64,000 bases of DNA from positions 1-64,000 of the forward strand of contig DATJWB010000138.1 of NCBI GenBank assembly GCA_035501495.1, written 5' to 3'. The translations under genes were made by a program, and so were the position numbers. Origin of the DNA: JAIQFL01 sp035501495 (GTDB lineage: Bacteria > Acidobacteriota > Terriglobia > Bryobacterales > Bryobacteraceae). Below are positions 1-9,224 of the stretch, one piece after another. The notes below the pieces were generated by a model that saw only the letters and a program-made list of their open reading frames with translations, was not told the DNA's origin and did not search any database. Within the stretch, counting starts at the first letter, position 1; every line of letters starts with the position of its first letter.

Positions 1-795
1 GGAACTGGCCACCTCGCACGGATTGCCACGGTTGAAAGCGTCGTGGCGCCGTTCCTATCGCGCTCCGGAAAACTAGCCGGTGCCGGCACCAGTCAGTCCA
101 ACTGGCTGCTTCTTGGCATTCAGAACAGGCCGGCGGCGCAACATGGCCAATGAACACGCACGACGATCAGATTCTCGAGAACCTCACGAAAGGACGAGGG
201 CATCGAGCTTCCCTTTTGGTCGGCACGGTACGCTGCCGTCCTCTCCGTGCCGTACGACTACCAGATCTGCGATCGTTACCAGACTGCCAGACCGGCCCCG
301 CCAGCGTCGCTCCCGGGCGATTCCGCTCGCGCAAATGGTCCGGGCCGCTGGAATGCCGCCGAAATTCAGACTTGCCTATAACAGAAGTGACGCGATGCCG
401 TCAGAAGCGACAGGTGGTCAATCGCGGACAAGCGCCATTCTTCTGCATGGCTGGGCAGAATCGCTATGGGGGAGTACGTCCCTGGTGCCGTGGTTCGCAT
501 GCGCCCGGCGTGACGCTGGGACGACTCTGGTCGAGACGAAAGTGTCTGTCGATGGGCAGGGCGCCTCCGGGTCCAGGAGCCCGATCCAGCCTCCGGGTGG
601 GGCGTGGGGGCGGTGCGCGCCGTCGGGAAACAATACGTTCCAACGCTCGCCGTGGGTCCCCCCTTAAAGCTTCAGGTGCCTAAGAAGATTGGAGCGGTAA
701 TTGCGACAAGTTGGATCGAGAGGTTTCACGGCAAATCAGCGTGCCCCAGCTTAGTTGCACCACATCGAGAGGCATCTGGGATCGACTCCAGGCAC
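1..795. other. No recognisable gene; probably decayed DNA
   Basis: Open frames exist on both strands, but their translations are rich in Arg, Pro, Ser and Gly, overlap each other in several frames, and contain no motif I recognise. There is no convincing ribosome-binding site followed by a plausible protein start. Because the next 1.4 kb holds recognisable gene remnants, this stretch is most likely also degenerate. I cannot exclude the end of a gene that starts outside the window. Confidence 0.5.
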
Positions 796-996
796 ACCCC
801 CAGACCTCCGGACAACCAGCCGGGTACATCGACAATAAGGCCCCCGCAGCCTATACTGACGTCGCGCACCACCCCCTGTACCACGTGTCGACCTCAGCGG
901 CCCTTGTGGAAGAGGTATACCCGGGCGCCGTGGGAATCGCAACGCTTCGAGAACGAGGTCGCGGGTGACGTGCTCACTCTGATACGCGCCGACGCG
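796..996 (-). pseudogene. Possible IS3-type transposase (DDE integrase core) remnant
   Basis: One minus-strand frame reads RVGAYQSEHVTRDLVLEALR, then about a dozen residues later PLRSTRG and ARRQYRL. IS3-family OrfB proteins have a comparable run: VGW, SEH, then LVLxALxxA, followed by HSDRGxQYAS. The match is short. The HSDRG signature is only partly kept (RSTRG), and no intact start, DDE triad or terminal inverted repeats are visible. If real, this is a heavily decayed fragment, consistent with the eroded state of the neighbouring genes. Confidence 0.25.
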
Positions 997-1286
997 GCCC
1001 GGCCCGAATCCGAATTCCGCAATCCAGCGGGTATACTCGTAGGGTTTTGGACAGACTATCGTGTGCTCTTCCCGGCAGACCGCACGCGCGGCGGCAAACA
1101 GCATGAATGCAGCGGACCAGATCTGCCGCAGGCGGCGGAGGTAGGCGAATGAGTTCGGCGACGAGGGAAGCTGGAACACAAACGGGAGCTATGGTTCTGG
1201 TCAAGCCTCTGGGGGAGCAGGGGGCCGGGTATATCTACCCCATCCCACAGGCACAGATTGACCGAGTGTTCGACGGTTTACCCGCT

Positions 1287-1718
1287 TCCACCGGCCTCGC
1301 TTACGGTGCGACCTTTTCCGGGCCGATCGGTGTCATCCTCGATTCGACATTCGATATATCCCGGTATAGCGAGCTGCCGTTTCATTCGACTCTGTGCGGT
1401 TCGTGTTTGGGGGTGTGCCCGGTCAAGATCGAGATAAGCGATCAGATCTTCCCGTGGCGAAGGGTCGTGACAGCAAACGGCTATCTGCCGCTGACAAAGC
1501 GAGTTTCCTTCTCAGTCGCTGACCACGCATTCGGCCAACCCGAGGAGTATCACGCGGCCGAAAAAGTGGCAGGGCCCGCGATGAAATACACTCCCCACTC
1601 TCTGCTCTACAGCCGGATGCTCAATCCCTGGGGGCGCGATCAGGAGTTCCCACCTGTTGCCCAACAGTCGTTCCGCGACTGGTATCTCTTCAATCGGAGT
1701 GAACATGCAAACACATAA
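1287..1718 (+). pseudogene. LutB-like iron-sulfur protein, C-terminal remnant
   Basis: The homologous part starts at GLAYGATFSGPIG and runs through a cysteine motif CGSCLGVCPVKI to a C-terminus ending FRDWYLFNR. This is the last third of LutB, the [4Fe-4S] subunit of the LutABC L-lactate oxidation complex. Full LutB proteins (for example the intact copy at 38824-40242) are about 470 residues and carry an N-terminal LUD domain and a first CxxCxxCxxxCP cluster; both are missing here. The open frame extends upstream to 1107, but that part does not resemble LutB. The sequence belongs to a different LutB subtype from the intact copy (YSELPFHSTLCGSC against LPFASSLCGAC), so it looks like a decayed second locus, not a recent duplicate. 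It overlaps the LutC-like remnant by 14 nt, keeping the usual lutB-lutC order. Confidence 0.7.
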
Positions 1719-2208
1719 CCGGAGTCGTACGGCGATGCTTTCAGCCATTCGTGGCAACGTCCCGGATCCGGTAGGCCACTCGGTTGTTCCCTTGTTCGAG
1801 GGACCTGGAACAACTCTGAAAGCGGACTCCAAAAGCCATCTTGTGGAGGGTGGAGGCCAGGCGCACGAGGTTGCAAACAGGTCCCAGGCGACTGCCATGC
1901 TGACCCGCCTGCATCCGCGGGCGAAGGTGATTTGTTCCCGGCGCATTGATCAAGGTGCCGTCCTGCTGACGCAGGAAGATCCGGTTGTGGACGCTCTCGC
2001 GTTGCTGTCGCGACACCTCGTTGTACGGCTCGACCCTAAAGAAGTCGTGCGGGAAATGCACGAGCCTTATCGCCGTGTGCAGCTCTACCTGACAGCGCAC
2101 GGTTGCTTCATCATGGGGCCTTCCGCCGCGGCCGATGTCGAAGCCACCCTGGTTCATGGCGCGCAGGGAGCCCGGTCTCTCAACGTCGTCGGCCTGCCGC
2201 GGAGTTGA
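1705..2208 (+). pseudogene. LutC-like LUD-domain protein with internal deletion
   Basis: The frame begins MQTHNRSRTAMLSAIRG and ends with GPSAAADVEATLVHGAQGAR, the conserved C-terminal block of LutC/LUD proteins (compare GPSRTADIEQILVRGVHGPG in the intact copy at 38201-38824). Segments resembling LutC also occur at HEVANRSQATAMLTRLHP and GAVLLTQEDPVVDALALLS. Between KVICS and GAVLLTQ the protein is short by roughly 30-40 residues relative to the family, removing the stretch that normally precedes the LUD glycine-rich strand. At 167 residues it is shorter than the 207-residue intact LutC. It may still be translated, but together with the truncated lutB just upstream it is best read as a remnant. 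Distinguishing an in-frame deletion from a divergent short LUD protein would need an alignment. Confidence 0.6.
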
Positions 2209-2238
2209 CGGGCTAAGCGGCGTAGTGTGCGAACGGAG

Positions 2239-3671
2239 ATGCAAGATCTCTGCAAGGTCCTCCTCCCAATGGCGTTGGGTATTACGTGCCTGTTCGGCCA
2301 GAGCCCCCCAAGCTCGCCCGATCGTCCTTGGCACGGTGTGGGCGAGCCTGGGCTCTCCGGGGAGGCGAGGCGTGCCGGAGGCCCGACGCTGGTAGGCGCG
2401 CCGGATAAGATCTGGGATTGCCCGAATTGATTGAACTGGCCGAAGGGCACAACCCCGAAACACGAGTAGCGTGGGAAAACGCGCGTGCGCAAGCCGCTGC
2501 TCTTGGAATCGCGCGGAGCGAACTCTACCCCACTCTTTCCGCCATCGCACTCGCCGGTATCGATCGCGAGGAAATCCCCTTCGGCACACAGTTCTACCGC
2601 CAGACCAATCCGGACTTCCAGTTGAAGTTGGAACTGAACTACACGGTGTTCGATTTCGGCGCGCGGCGCGGCCGAATCAATGCGGAAGGCGCGGGGCTTC
2701 TGGCGGCGAACCTCGCATTCAACGACGTTCACAGACAACTGATTTATGAAGTCTCCCAGACCTACTACCGGCTGCTCAATGCCGGCGGCCAAGAGGAAGC
2801 TGCAACGGCCAGCCTGTCGAACGCGCGAGCCGTACAGGGGGCTGCGGAAGAGCGACTCAAGAACGGCCTCGCGACCTTACCGGACGTCCTGGAAGCGCGC
2901 AGCGCGACGGCCCAGGCGCAATATGACTTGCAGGCGGTATTAGGCGTCGAAGAGGTCGCCCGCGGTCAACTGGCGACCGCTCTGGGAACCTCGGCCACCG
3001 TGACGATTCGAGTACAACCCTTGAGCGAGGTGCCAACGCCTGAAGCCGTCCCCGACACTGTGGAGCAGGCGATTGACCGTGCGCTGGCCCAGCGGCCGGA
3101 TCTTCTGGCCCACGTGTCCGCAATCCGCTCGGCGCAAGGAGAACGCGAGGAGGCCCGCGCCGCATTCTATCCAAGCCTGAAGATTCATGCCGGACCTGCG
3201 GCACAGTCGCTTTTTGTCCTGCAGCAGAATCTTCCCTGGGCACACACAACGGATTTAACCGGCGGCGTATCGGTGAGTCTCAACTGGACGCTCTTCGATG
3301 GGGGAGCGCGCAAGAGCCGCCTGACACAGGCAGAGGCCCGTATCCGCAATACCGAAGCCCAACTGTCGGCCGCGCGAGATGAGGTCGAACTCCAGGTTTG
3401 GACCGCTTATTCGAATCTGAGAACCGCTCTCCGGCAGCGGGAAGCCGCCGTGCAACTGGCCACCGCCGCCACTCAGTCCTATCAGGCGGCGCTCGAGTCT
3501 TACAATTATGGCGTACGCAACCTGCTCGACGTCACGGCTGCCCAAAAAGCTTTAGCCCAAGCGCGCTCCGCGGATGTACTGGCGCGAACGCAGGTGCTGG
3601 CGGCGCTTTCCGATCTGGCATTTCGTACCGGCGATTCAATCCAACTCAACCGGAGGAGCCCTCACCGATGA
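2239..3671 (+). pseudogene. TolC/MdtP-type outer-membrane efflux factor, frameshifted
   Basis: Outer-membrane channel of the RND/EmrAB-type efflux family. The N-terminal piece (start about 2239) has a secretion signal, MQDLCKVLLPMALGITCLFG, and reads to PDKIWD before a stop at 2428-2430. The rest, from LPELIELAEGHNPETRVAWE, continues in the neighbouring frame to 3671 with two typical OEP repeats (for example LNYTVFDFGARRGRINAE and LNWTLFDGGARKSRLTQAE). The family normally reads D-L-P-E-L-I without interruption, so one base appears to be missing near 2417 in the TGGGATTGCCCG stretch. Either the gene is broken or the sequence has an error. The stop overlaps the ytcA start (ATGA), and the downstream order matches a periplasmic adaptor plus FUSC pump. 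A TTG at 2418 could start only a leaderless protein, unlikely to reach the outer membrane. Confidence 0.75.
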
Positions 3672-3925
3672 GACGAAGCGATCGATTGATGGCGCTGGCG
3701 GCAGCGTGGATATTCGCACCGGGTTGTAGCCGTGCTCCGTCCTTCGACATCCTGGGCTCCTTCTTTCCAGCCTGGATGGTGTGCCTGGCTTTGGGATTAC
3801 TGATCACCGTGACGGGACGGTGGCTGCTGCTGCGCTTGAGGATTCCGGTCGCACTGCCGGTGTTGACTTACCCGTGTCTAGCCGCGCTGTGCACCTTTTT
3901 GCTGTGGCTCGCTTTCTTTAGATAG
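3668..3925 (+). CDS. ytcA: YtcA-like small membrane lipoprotein
   Basis: An 85-residue protein with an N-terminal signal ending in a lipobox-like site (FAPGC, cysteine near residue 20), followed by APSFDILGSFFPAWM, which closely resembles the YtcA family signature, and two further hydrophobic segments. The start ATG at 3668 overlaps the stop of the upstream outer-membrane gene, indicating translational coupling. In E. coli ytcA lies directly beside mdtN of the mdtNOP efflux operon, and here it is also followed by an adaptor and a FUSC-type pump. The exact role of YtcA is not known; a membrane accessory role in the pump is inferred from position only. Confidence 0.75.
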   Translation: MRRSDRLMALAAAWIFAPGCSRAPSFDILGSFFPAWMVCLALGLLITVTGRWLLLRLRIPVALPVLTYPCLAALCTFLLWLAFFR

Positions 3926-3938
3926 ATACGGAGGTTTG

Positions 3939-5147
3939 ATGACTTCCCAAAAAAGTCCGAGGATGCTTATCGGGTGGGGCCTCAGTGCCGCGATCATTGC
4001 CGGTGCGGCCGTATCCGGGCTCGCCGTGGTCCGTCGTTCGGCCGAGTTTCCACGCACGGACGACTCTGAAATAGTCGCGAACTTCATTGGTATTGCACCC
4101 CAGGTTGAAGGGCCCATCCTGCACCTGAACGTTCGCGACAACCAATTCGTGAATCGGGGAGATCTTCTTTTTGAGGTCGATGACCGGCCCTACCGCTACG
4201 CACTCGAGAGGGCCGTCTCAGACCAGGCCGCGCTCGAAGGTCAAATCTCGGATGAGCGCAGGAAGATCGCGGCGCTGATGAGCGCGGTCTCCGTTTCAGC
4301 GGCGAATATCCAGGGCACGGAGGCGGATGCAAGCCACTGGGCGGCAGCCGTGGACCAGGCACGGGCCGATGTGGCCAACGCCGAGCAAGGTGTCAGCCGC
4401 GCTAATGCCGAGTGGAGTTATGCGAGCAACAACCTGCACCGATTAGAGCCCCTCCTGGCCAAACAGTTTGTCACCGTTGACCAGGTGGACAAGGCCAGGA
4501 CCTCAGAGGTCGCCGAGGCGCAGGCGCTGAAGCAATCTGAATCTCAATTATCGCTGGCTCAGGCGGGCCTTCAGTCTGCATTGGCACAGCAGCAGCGATC
4601 CAGGGCGATCGTGACACAGAGCGTGGCCCAGCACGAACAGGCGAAGAATGCGGTGACCACGCTCGAACCCCTGATCAACCAGCGCGGCGCAAAGGCCGCG
4701 GCGATCGAGACCGCACGCTACAACTTGAACAACTGCCGGATCTTGGCTCCGTTTGCGGCGCGAGTGACGAATCTCACGATCTCGGAAGGGGAGTACGCCC
4801 ATATCGGCCAGCAGGTGTTCACGCTGATCGACGCGCGAACCTGGTGGGCCGTGGCCAACTTCCGCGAAGGCCAATTGCGGCACATTGAGCCGGGGATGCA
4901 CGCCGATGTGTACGTCATGTCCCGGCCCGACCTGCGCTTTGCAGGCGTCGTTGACAGCGTTGGCTTTGGTGTGACCCCGGACGCCGATGTGGTTGGCCGC
5001 CTGGGCAAAGGACTGCCGGATGTCCAGAGGACTTTGAACTGGGTGCATCTCGCGTCGCGATATCCGGTTCGAGTACGGGTGGAGAACCCGCCTGCCGATC
5101 TGTTTCGAGTGAGCGAGTCGGCCGTAGTCGTGTTACGCGGACGTTGA
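3939..5147 (+). CDS. mdtN: HlyD/EmrA-family periplasmic adaptor (MdtN-like)
   Basis: Membrane fusion protein that links an inner-membrane pump to an outer-membrane channel. Of 402 residues, the N-terminus carries one membrane anchor (LIGWGLSAAIIAGAAVSGL). This is followed by the first half of a lipoyl-like domain (APQVEGPILHLNVRDNQFV), a long alanine/glutamine-rich coiled-coil hairpin, and the second half (NCRILAPFAARVTNLTISEG) with the beta-barrel region. I chose ATG 3939 over TTG 3936 because the GGAGG at 3930-3934 is spaced 4 nt from the ATG. It lies 13 nt after ytcA and 1 nt before the FUSC gene, so it is part of the same operon. Substrate unknown; relatives export aromatic compounds or drugs. 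Confidence 0.85.
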   Translation: MTSQKSPRMLIGWGLSAAIIAGAAVSGLAVVRRSAEFPRTDDSEIVANFIGIAPQVEGPILHLNVRDNQFVNRGDLLFEVDDRPYRYALERAVSDQAALEGQISDERRKIAALMSAVSVSAANIQGTEADASHWAAAVDQARADVANAEQGVSRANAEWSYASNNLHRLEPLLAKQFVTVDQVDKARTSEVAEAQALKQSESQLSLAQAGLQSALAQQQRSRAIVTQSVAQHEQAKNAVTTLEPLINQRGAKAAAIETARYNLNNCRILAPFAARVTNLTISEGEYAHIGQQVFTLIDARTWWAVANFREGQLRHIEPGMHADVYVMSRPDLRFAGVVDSVGFGVTPDADVVGRLGKGLPDVQRTLNWVHLASRYPVRVRVENPPADLFRVSESAVVVLRGR

Positions 5148-5148
5148 T

Positions 5149-7293
5149 ATGGCTGCGCTTGCCCAGCCCATGCTGAACTCCAATGGCTGGGGCCAGTGGC
5201 TCTGGCAGTGGCTGAAAGTGGAACTGGCCCCCTATCCCGGCAGATACGTTTTAGTCGCGCGGATGGTGGGGGCATCGACCCTGGTCATGGTCCTCAGCAT
5301 GACTTTTCGGCTTCCCTACGGCGCTTATGCCGCAGTTTATGCGCTCGTGCTCTCGCGGGAGAGCTTGGTAGAAACGGCCAGCGCGGTCCGGATGATGACC
5401 ATCGGGTATGCGCTCGCCGGCGGCTATGCGATTGTCGGTGCGATGCTCGTTGCCGGCGACCCAATGCTGCGTTTCTTTTGGGTTGCAGCTTCGCTATTCC
5501 TCATCTTCTTCCTGTTGAGCGCGACCAAGAACTACGGCGTCGCCGCGCGATTCGGCTATTTGGTAGCGATCACGATTCCCTTGTGGGACCGGCAAATTCC
5601 CGCGGAGGCGAGGGTGGAGGGCACCCTCTGGGCTGTAGGAGCGCTCACCATGGCGATTGCCATCGGGCTCCTGTTGGAGGCCGGCCTCGCCGCCATAAGA
5701 AAAGAGAACGACCTGATGGATCCCGTTACCGAGCGGCTGGCGTGCGTCGAAGAGCTGCTTCGCGCTTATGCGAATGACCGCCCCGTCAGCGCCACCAATC
5801 AAGCCGCCCTCGAGCGTTTCTCGATGCTCGGAACCTCTCGGCTGCGACGGATCTTGCATCGCTCCGGCTACGGTCCCCAGTATGCGCAACAGATGGGAGC
5901 TGTGGTTGCGCTTGCCGGCAGGCTCGTGGACATCGCCGCGAACTTCGCGCGGTTGGCCACGCCGGTTTCGGAGGAGGCCCGATCGAGGATCGACAGCCTG
6001 GCCGGGCGGATCGCAACGATCCGCGACAACCTGAAGAACAGTGTCATTCCATTGCGGGATCCTCTTTGCGAAAGTCCGGCGCCCGGGCCGGAAATGCTCG
6101 ACGAATTGGAGAAGACGGTCTCCCTGATTCCGGAAGCGTTTGTGGACTCCACATCCACCACCCTGTTCGCACCGTCGTCGCGTGAGGACCTGCCGCCGGT
6201 GTTATTTTCCGACATCCTGACGAACGCGGAACACATCAAATTCGGTCTGCGAGGCGCCCTTGCCGCCACGGCCTGTTACGTCATTTACAATGCGCTCTTT
6301 TGGTCGGAAGTCTCGACGGCGGTTACCACGTGTTTGTTGACGGCGCTGACCACCGTCGGCGCCTCCCGGCAGAAGCAGGTTCTGCGATTCGCCGGGGCTC
6401 TCGTTGGCGGACTGGGGGTCGGCCTGACGGTGCAGGTTTTCATTTTGCCCTACATCGATTCGATCGTCGGGTTCACGGTGTTGTTCGTAGTCGTGGCGTC
6501 CGGTGCGGCGTGGATCGCAACGGCGAGCCCTCGCCTTTCCTATCTCGGCGTGCAGGTGGCAGTCGCATTTTGCCTGATCAACCTGCAGGAATTCACGATC
6601 CAAACTTCGCTTACGGTGGGGCGGGATCGCGTGATCGGCATTTTGCTCGGTCTGTTCATGATGTGGCTTTTTTTCGACCAGCTCTGGAGTGTCCCAGCCG
6701 GTGTCGAAATGAGGCGGGCGTTCGTTTCCAACCTGCGCCTGCTCGCTCAAGGCGCGCGGGAGCCGGTATCGGCAGATGCCCGAACGGCGATGGAGCGGAG
6801 CTACCGTCTCCGCGAGACAATTCAGGTTCACCTTGACAAAGTCCGGTCTCTCGGCGATGGCGTTCTCTTCGAGTTTGGCCCATCGCGGCAAAGGGATCTC
6901 GCGCTTCGGGCGCTGATACGGACCTGGCAGCCGCAGTTGCGCGCACTTTTCATCATGCGGATCGCGCTCTGGAAGTATCGTGTCGGGCTGCCCGGCTTCG
7001 AGTTACCTGAGACCATACGCAGCCGACAGCGGGCATACGATGAGAGTTCAGCTCAGCTATTGGAGGAATTGGCAGACCGATTCGATAGAAATGGGCCTCG
7101 CGGAGAGATCAACCTGATGGATCATTCTCAAATGCTTTTGCAACTGACGCTCCAGCAGATCCAGACGGAGGGCTCTGGTAGGGACTCCTACGCGGCCTTG
7201 TTGCGTAATACTAACAAGGTAATGACTTCGCTTGCCACCGAAATCGTCTCGAGCCGGGCGGAGAGCCCGAGCCCGGATGGCGCGACTCCCTAG
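5149..7293 (+). CDS. mdtO: FUSC-family inner-membrane efflux pump (MdtO/AaeB-like)
   Basis: A 714-residue membrane protein with the duplicated FUSC layout: an N-terminal bundle of about six hydrophobic segments (residues ~25-180), a soluble linker, a second hydrophobic bundle (~365-510, beginning AALAATACYVIYNALFWSE) and a cytoplasmic C-terminal tail. This matches MdtO and AaeB, which work with HlyD adaptors to expel aromatic acids or dyes. It starts one base after the adaptor stop (stop to 5147, ATG at 5149). It is the last gene of the set; the next gene lies on the opposite strand 49 bp away. If the frameshift in the outer-membrane gene is real, this pump would need another TolC partner, and one exists at 48209-49543. 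Confidence 0.85.
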   Translation: MAALAQPMLNSNGWGQWLWQWLKVELAPYPGRYVLVARMVGASTLVMVLSMTFRLPYGAYAAVYALVLSRESLVETASAVRMMTIGYALAGGYAIVGAMLVAGDPMLRFFWVAASLFLIFFLLSATKNYGVAARFGYLVAITIPLWDRQIPAEARVEGTLWAVGALTMAIAIGLLLEAGLAAIRKENDLMDPVTERLACVEELLRAYANDRPVSATNQAALERFSMLGTSRLRRILHRSGYGPQYAQQMGAVVALAGRLVDIAANFARLATPVSEEARSRIDSLAGRIATIRDNLKNSVIPLRDPLCESPAPGPEMLDELEKTVSLIPEAFVDSTSTTLFAPSSREDLPPVLFSDILTNAEHIKFGLRGALAATACYVIYNALFWSEVSTAVTTCLLTALTTVGASRQKQVLRFAGALVGGLGVGLTVQVFILPYIDSIVGFTVLFVVVASGAAWIATASPRLSYLGVQVAVAFCLINLQEFTIQTSLTVGRDRVIGILLGLFMMWLFFDQLWSVPAGVEMRRAFVSNLRLLAQGAREPVSADARTAMERSYRLRETIQVHLDKVRSLGDGVLFEFGPSRQRDLALRALIRTWQPQLRALFIMRIALWKYRVGLPGFELPETIRSRQRAYDESSAQLLEELADRFDRNGPRGEINLMDHSQMLLQLTLQQIQTEGSGRDSYAALLRNTNKVMTSLATEIVSSRAESPSPDGATP

Positions 7294-7341
7294 ACCCGCA
7301 GGCTCCGGAAACGGGCGTTTGCTATACCTCATCTCTTCCCG

Positions 7342-8958
7342 TTACAGATATAGGAGGTGCCGTACGAGGGGATCCCGCCCGGTGCAACTGCGAAGGCGCT
7401 GTTCCAATTCACTGTCGGCACGCGTGAGGCGGTCATGCTGCCGCACGTGTTCTTGCCAGGAAGGCACAACGAAGGTCTCCAAATAGCGGTTGGAAGCCTC
7501 GACATCCCGGCAAATCCCCCAGCGCGAAGCTCCGTCTCTGCGGCGGATGCGTCCGTATTCGCGGATGGCTTCCAGGAAAGCCGATTCGTGGCCAGGAGAC
7601 ACATCATACTCGACAGCCACCAGTACAGAACCATCGAGATCAGTTTGAAAAGGCGGGAGACGCCAGTGGTTCCAGGGCGTCAAATCCGGACCGGCGTCGG
7701 AAACCCGCAGAAACAGCGCAGAAGCCGCGCTTCCGAGTGCGCCCAGTCCGGCCCATAGGAGCGCCTGGCTCATGCCGGCACGCCCCGCGACGGCGCCCCA
7801 GACGGCGCTTCCGGCGGCAACAGCTCCCTGGAACACCAGCATTGAAACAGCAAGGACCCGCGCGCGTACCCAGTCCGGCGCCCTGTTCAACAGTTGAACA
7901 TTGAATAACGACAAAAACGAAACCCAAGCTGCACCCGCCACCAGCATGGCGGGAGCGAGCGACCATAGTGCTCGAAGGATCCCCGTTGCAATCGTCGCCA
8001 ACCCGAACAGCGCGATACCGGACGAGATCACCACGTTGGCCGGAAGCCGGGATCGAACTCTCTGCAGCCCCAGCGCGCCAAGCACTGCGCCGCCGCCGAA
8101 AGCACCGAGCAGTAGTCCGTAGCCCAGAGAGCTTCCGCTGATACGCCGCGCGATGGATGGCAGCAGTGCCAGCACTCCGCTGGCAAAGAACATCACCATA
8201 CCGGAACGCGCGAGCACGGTCCGAATCTCCGGCGAATGGCGGATGTAACGGATTGCCGCGCGAGTTGCGCCGGCAATCGTCTCTGGCGGGGTTGCGCGCT
8301 TGACTGCGGAGTGTTTCCAGCGAGCAACCACAAAGATGACGCCCGCGAACGAAACGGTGTTGATCAGAAATGCCGTCCCGACGCCGGCAAGGGTGACTAC
8401 CGCTCCCGCCAGAGCGGGTCCGATGGCGCGCGCAAAATTGAACTCGATTCCATTCAAAGCCGACGCCGCCGCCAAGTCCTCCTTCTCTACCAATTCGGGC
8501 AAGACGGCGCGCCACGTAGGTGACTCGAATGCGTCACCGGAAGACAGGAAAAAAGTCAGGACGAGAAGCACCAGTGGAGACTTGAGGCCGCCAATGGTGA
8601 CCGTTGCGAGCACGGCCGACACGGTTACCATCCAGATCTCGGCGTATAGAATCAGTTTCCGGCGATCCACGATGTCGCCGATCGCCCCGGCCGGCAAGGC
8701 GAGCAGAAAAAAGGGCAGTGCGGTTGCCGTTTGCGTCAGAGCTACATACATCGGGCCGGCGTTCAGCGACACCATCAACCAGGCTGCGCCCACGCTCTGC
8801 ATGAACGTTCCGACGTCCGAAACAACATTGGCGAGTAGCAGGTTGCGGAAGTTGAGTGATCGTAACGGGCGCCAGAGGCTCGCCGGAACCGTCGAAGTCT
8901 CCACTCCGCCAGTATCGCGCGTGGATCGCGTGGTGCTGGCGCCGCCAGCCGGGCTCAT
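7342..8958 (-). CDS. MFS_3-type exporter with C-terminal monooxygenase-like domain
   Basis: A 538-residue major facilitator of the MFS_3 (EntS-like, formerly DUF894) family. The first ~410 residues contain about twelve hydrophobic segments, beginning NFRNLLLANVVSDVGTFMQS, with an MFS loop-2/3-type motif at AIGDIVDRRKLILYAEI. The last ~110 residues form a soluble ferredoxin-like domain (VLVAVEYDVSPGHESAFLEA) resembling antibiotic-biosynthesis monooxygenase folds, which is normal for this family. EntS-like members export siderophores or small metabolites. It is the last gene of a ten-gene minus-strand run, and its ATG overlaps the stop of the XapX-like gene (ATGA). Substrate cannot be told from the sequence. 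Confidence 0.85.
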   Translation of the reverse strand: MSPAGGASTTRSTRDTGGVETSTVPASLWRPLRSLNFRNLLLANVVSDVGTFMQSVGAAWLMVSLNAGPMYVALTQTATALPFFLLALPAGAIGDIVDRRKLILYAEIWMVTVSAVLATVTIGGLKSPLVLLVLTFFLSSGDAFESPTWRAVLPELVEKEDLAAASALNGIEFNFARAIGPALAGAVVTLAGVGTAFLINTVSFAGVIFVVARWKHSAVKRATPPETIAGATRAAIRYIRHSPEIRTVLARSGMVMFFASGVLALLPSIARRISGSSLGYGLLLGAFGGGAVLGALGLQRVRSRLPANVVISSGIALFGLATIATGILRALWSLAPAMLVAGAAWVSFLSLFNVQLLNRAPDWVRARVLAVSMLVFQGAVAAGSAVWGAVAGRAGMSQALLWAGLGALGSAASALFLRVSDAGPDLTPWNHWRLPPFQTDLDGSVLVAVEYDVSPGHESAFLEAIREYGRIRRRDGASRWGICRDVEASNRYLETFVVPSWQEHVRQHDRLTRADSELEQRLRSCTGRDPLVRHLLYL

Positions 8959-9224
8959 GACCTCGGTTGGTTCGGAGTTTGCACCTCCGAGACTGGGTCA
9001 GTCACGGCTTTCGGGAGGCCAGTCGGACCGCCGCAGTAGGCTTTGGTGGTTGCGGCCTGATCGTTTCGGGTCAAGACACGGTCCATGGAACTGTAGCCCA
9101 ACGTCATCGCAAGAACGATCAGCGCACCGGGAATGACTGGCGGGCTGGCCGCTGGAATGTCGAAATACCGGCACCCTGCGCCGATGAAGAAGCTCAGAAC
9201 GAAGCCAATCGCGATTCTGATCAT
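8955..9224 (-). CDS. XapX-domain small membrane protein
   Basis: An 89-residue protein starting MIRIAIGFVLSFFIGAGCRY, followed by PPVIPGALIVLAMTLGY: two hydrophobic helices with the conserved P-P-x-x-P-G-A pattern of XapX proteins, which are usually about 55 residues. The C-terminal ~35 residues are an unrecognised polar extension. The longer frame up to 9389 lies entirely over the DUF1275 gene and is not used; the ATG at 9222-9224 overlaps the stop of that gene. XapX proteins have no defined activity. The overlap on both sides shows translation as part of the operon. Confidence 0.8.
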   Translation of the reverse strand: MIRIAIGFVLSFFIGAGCRYFDIPAASPPVIPGALIVLAMTLGYSSMDRVLTRNDQAATTKAYCGGPTGLPKAVTDPVSEVQTPNQPRS

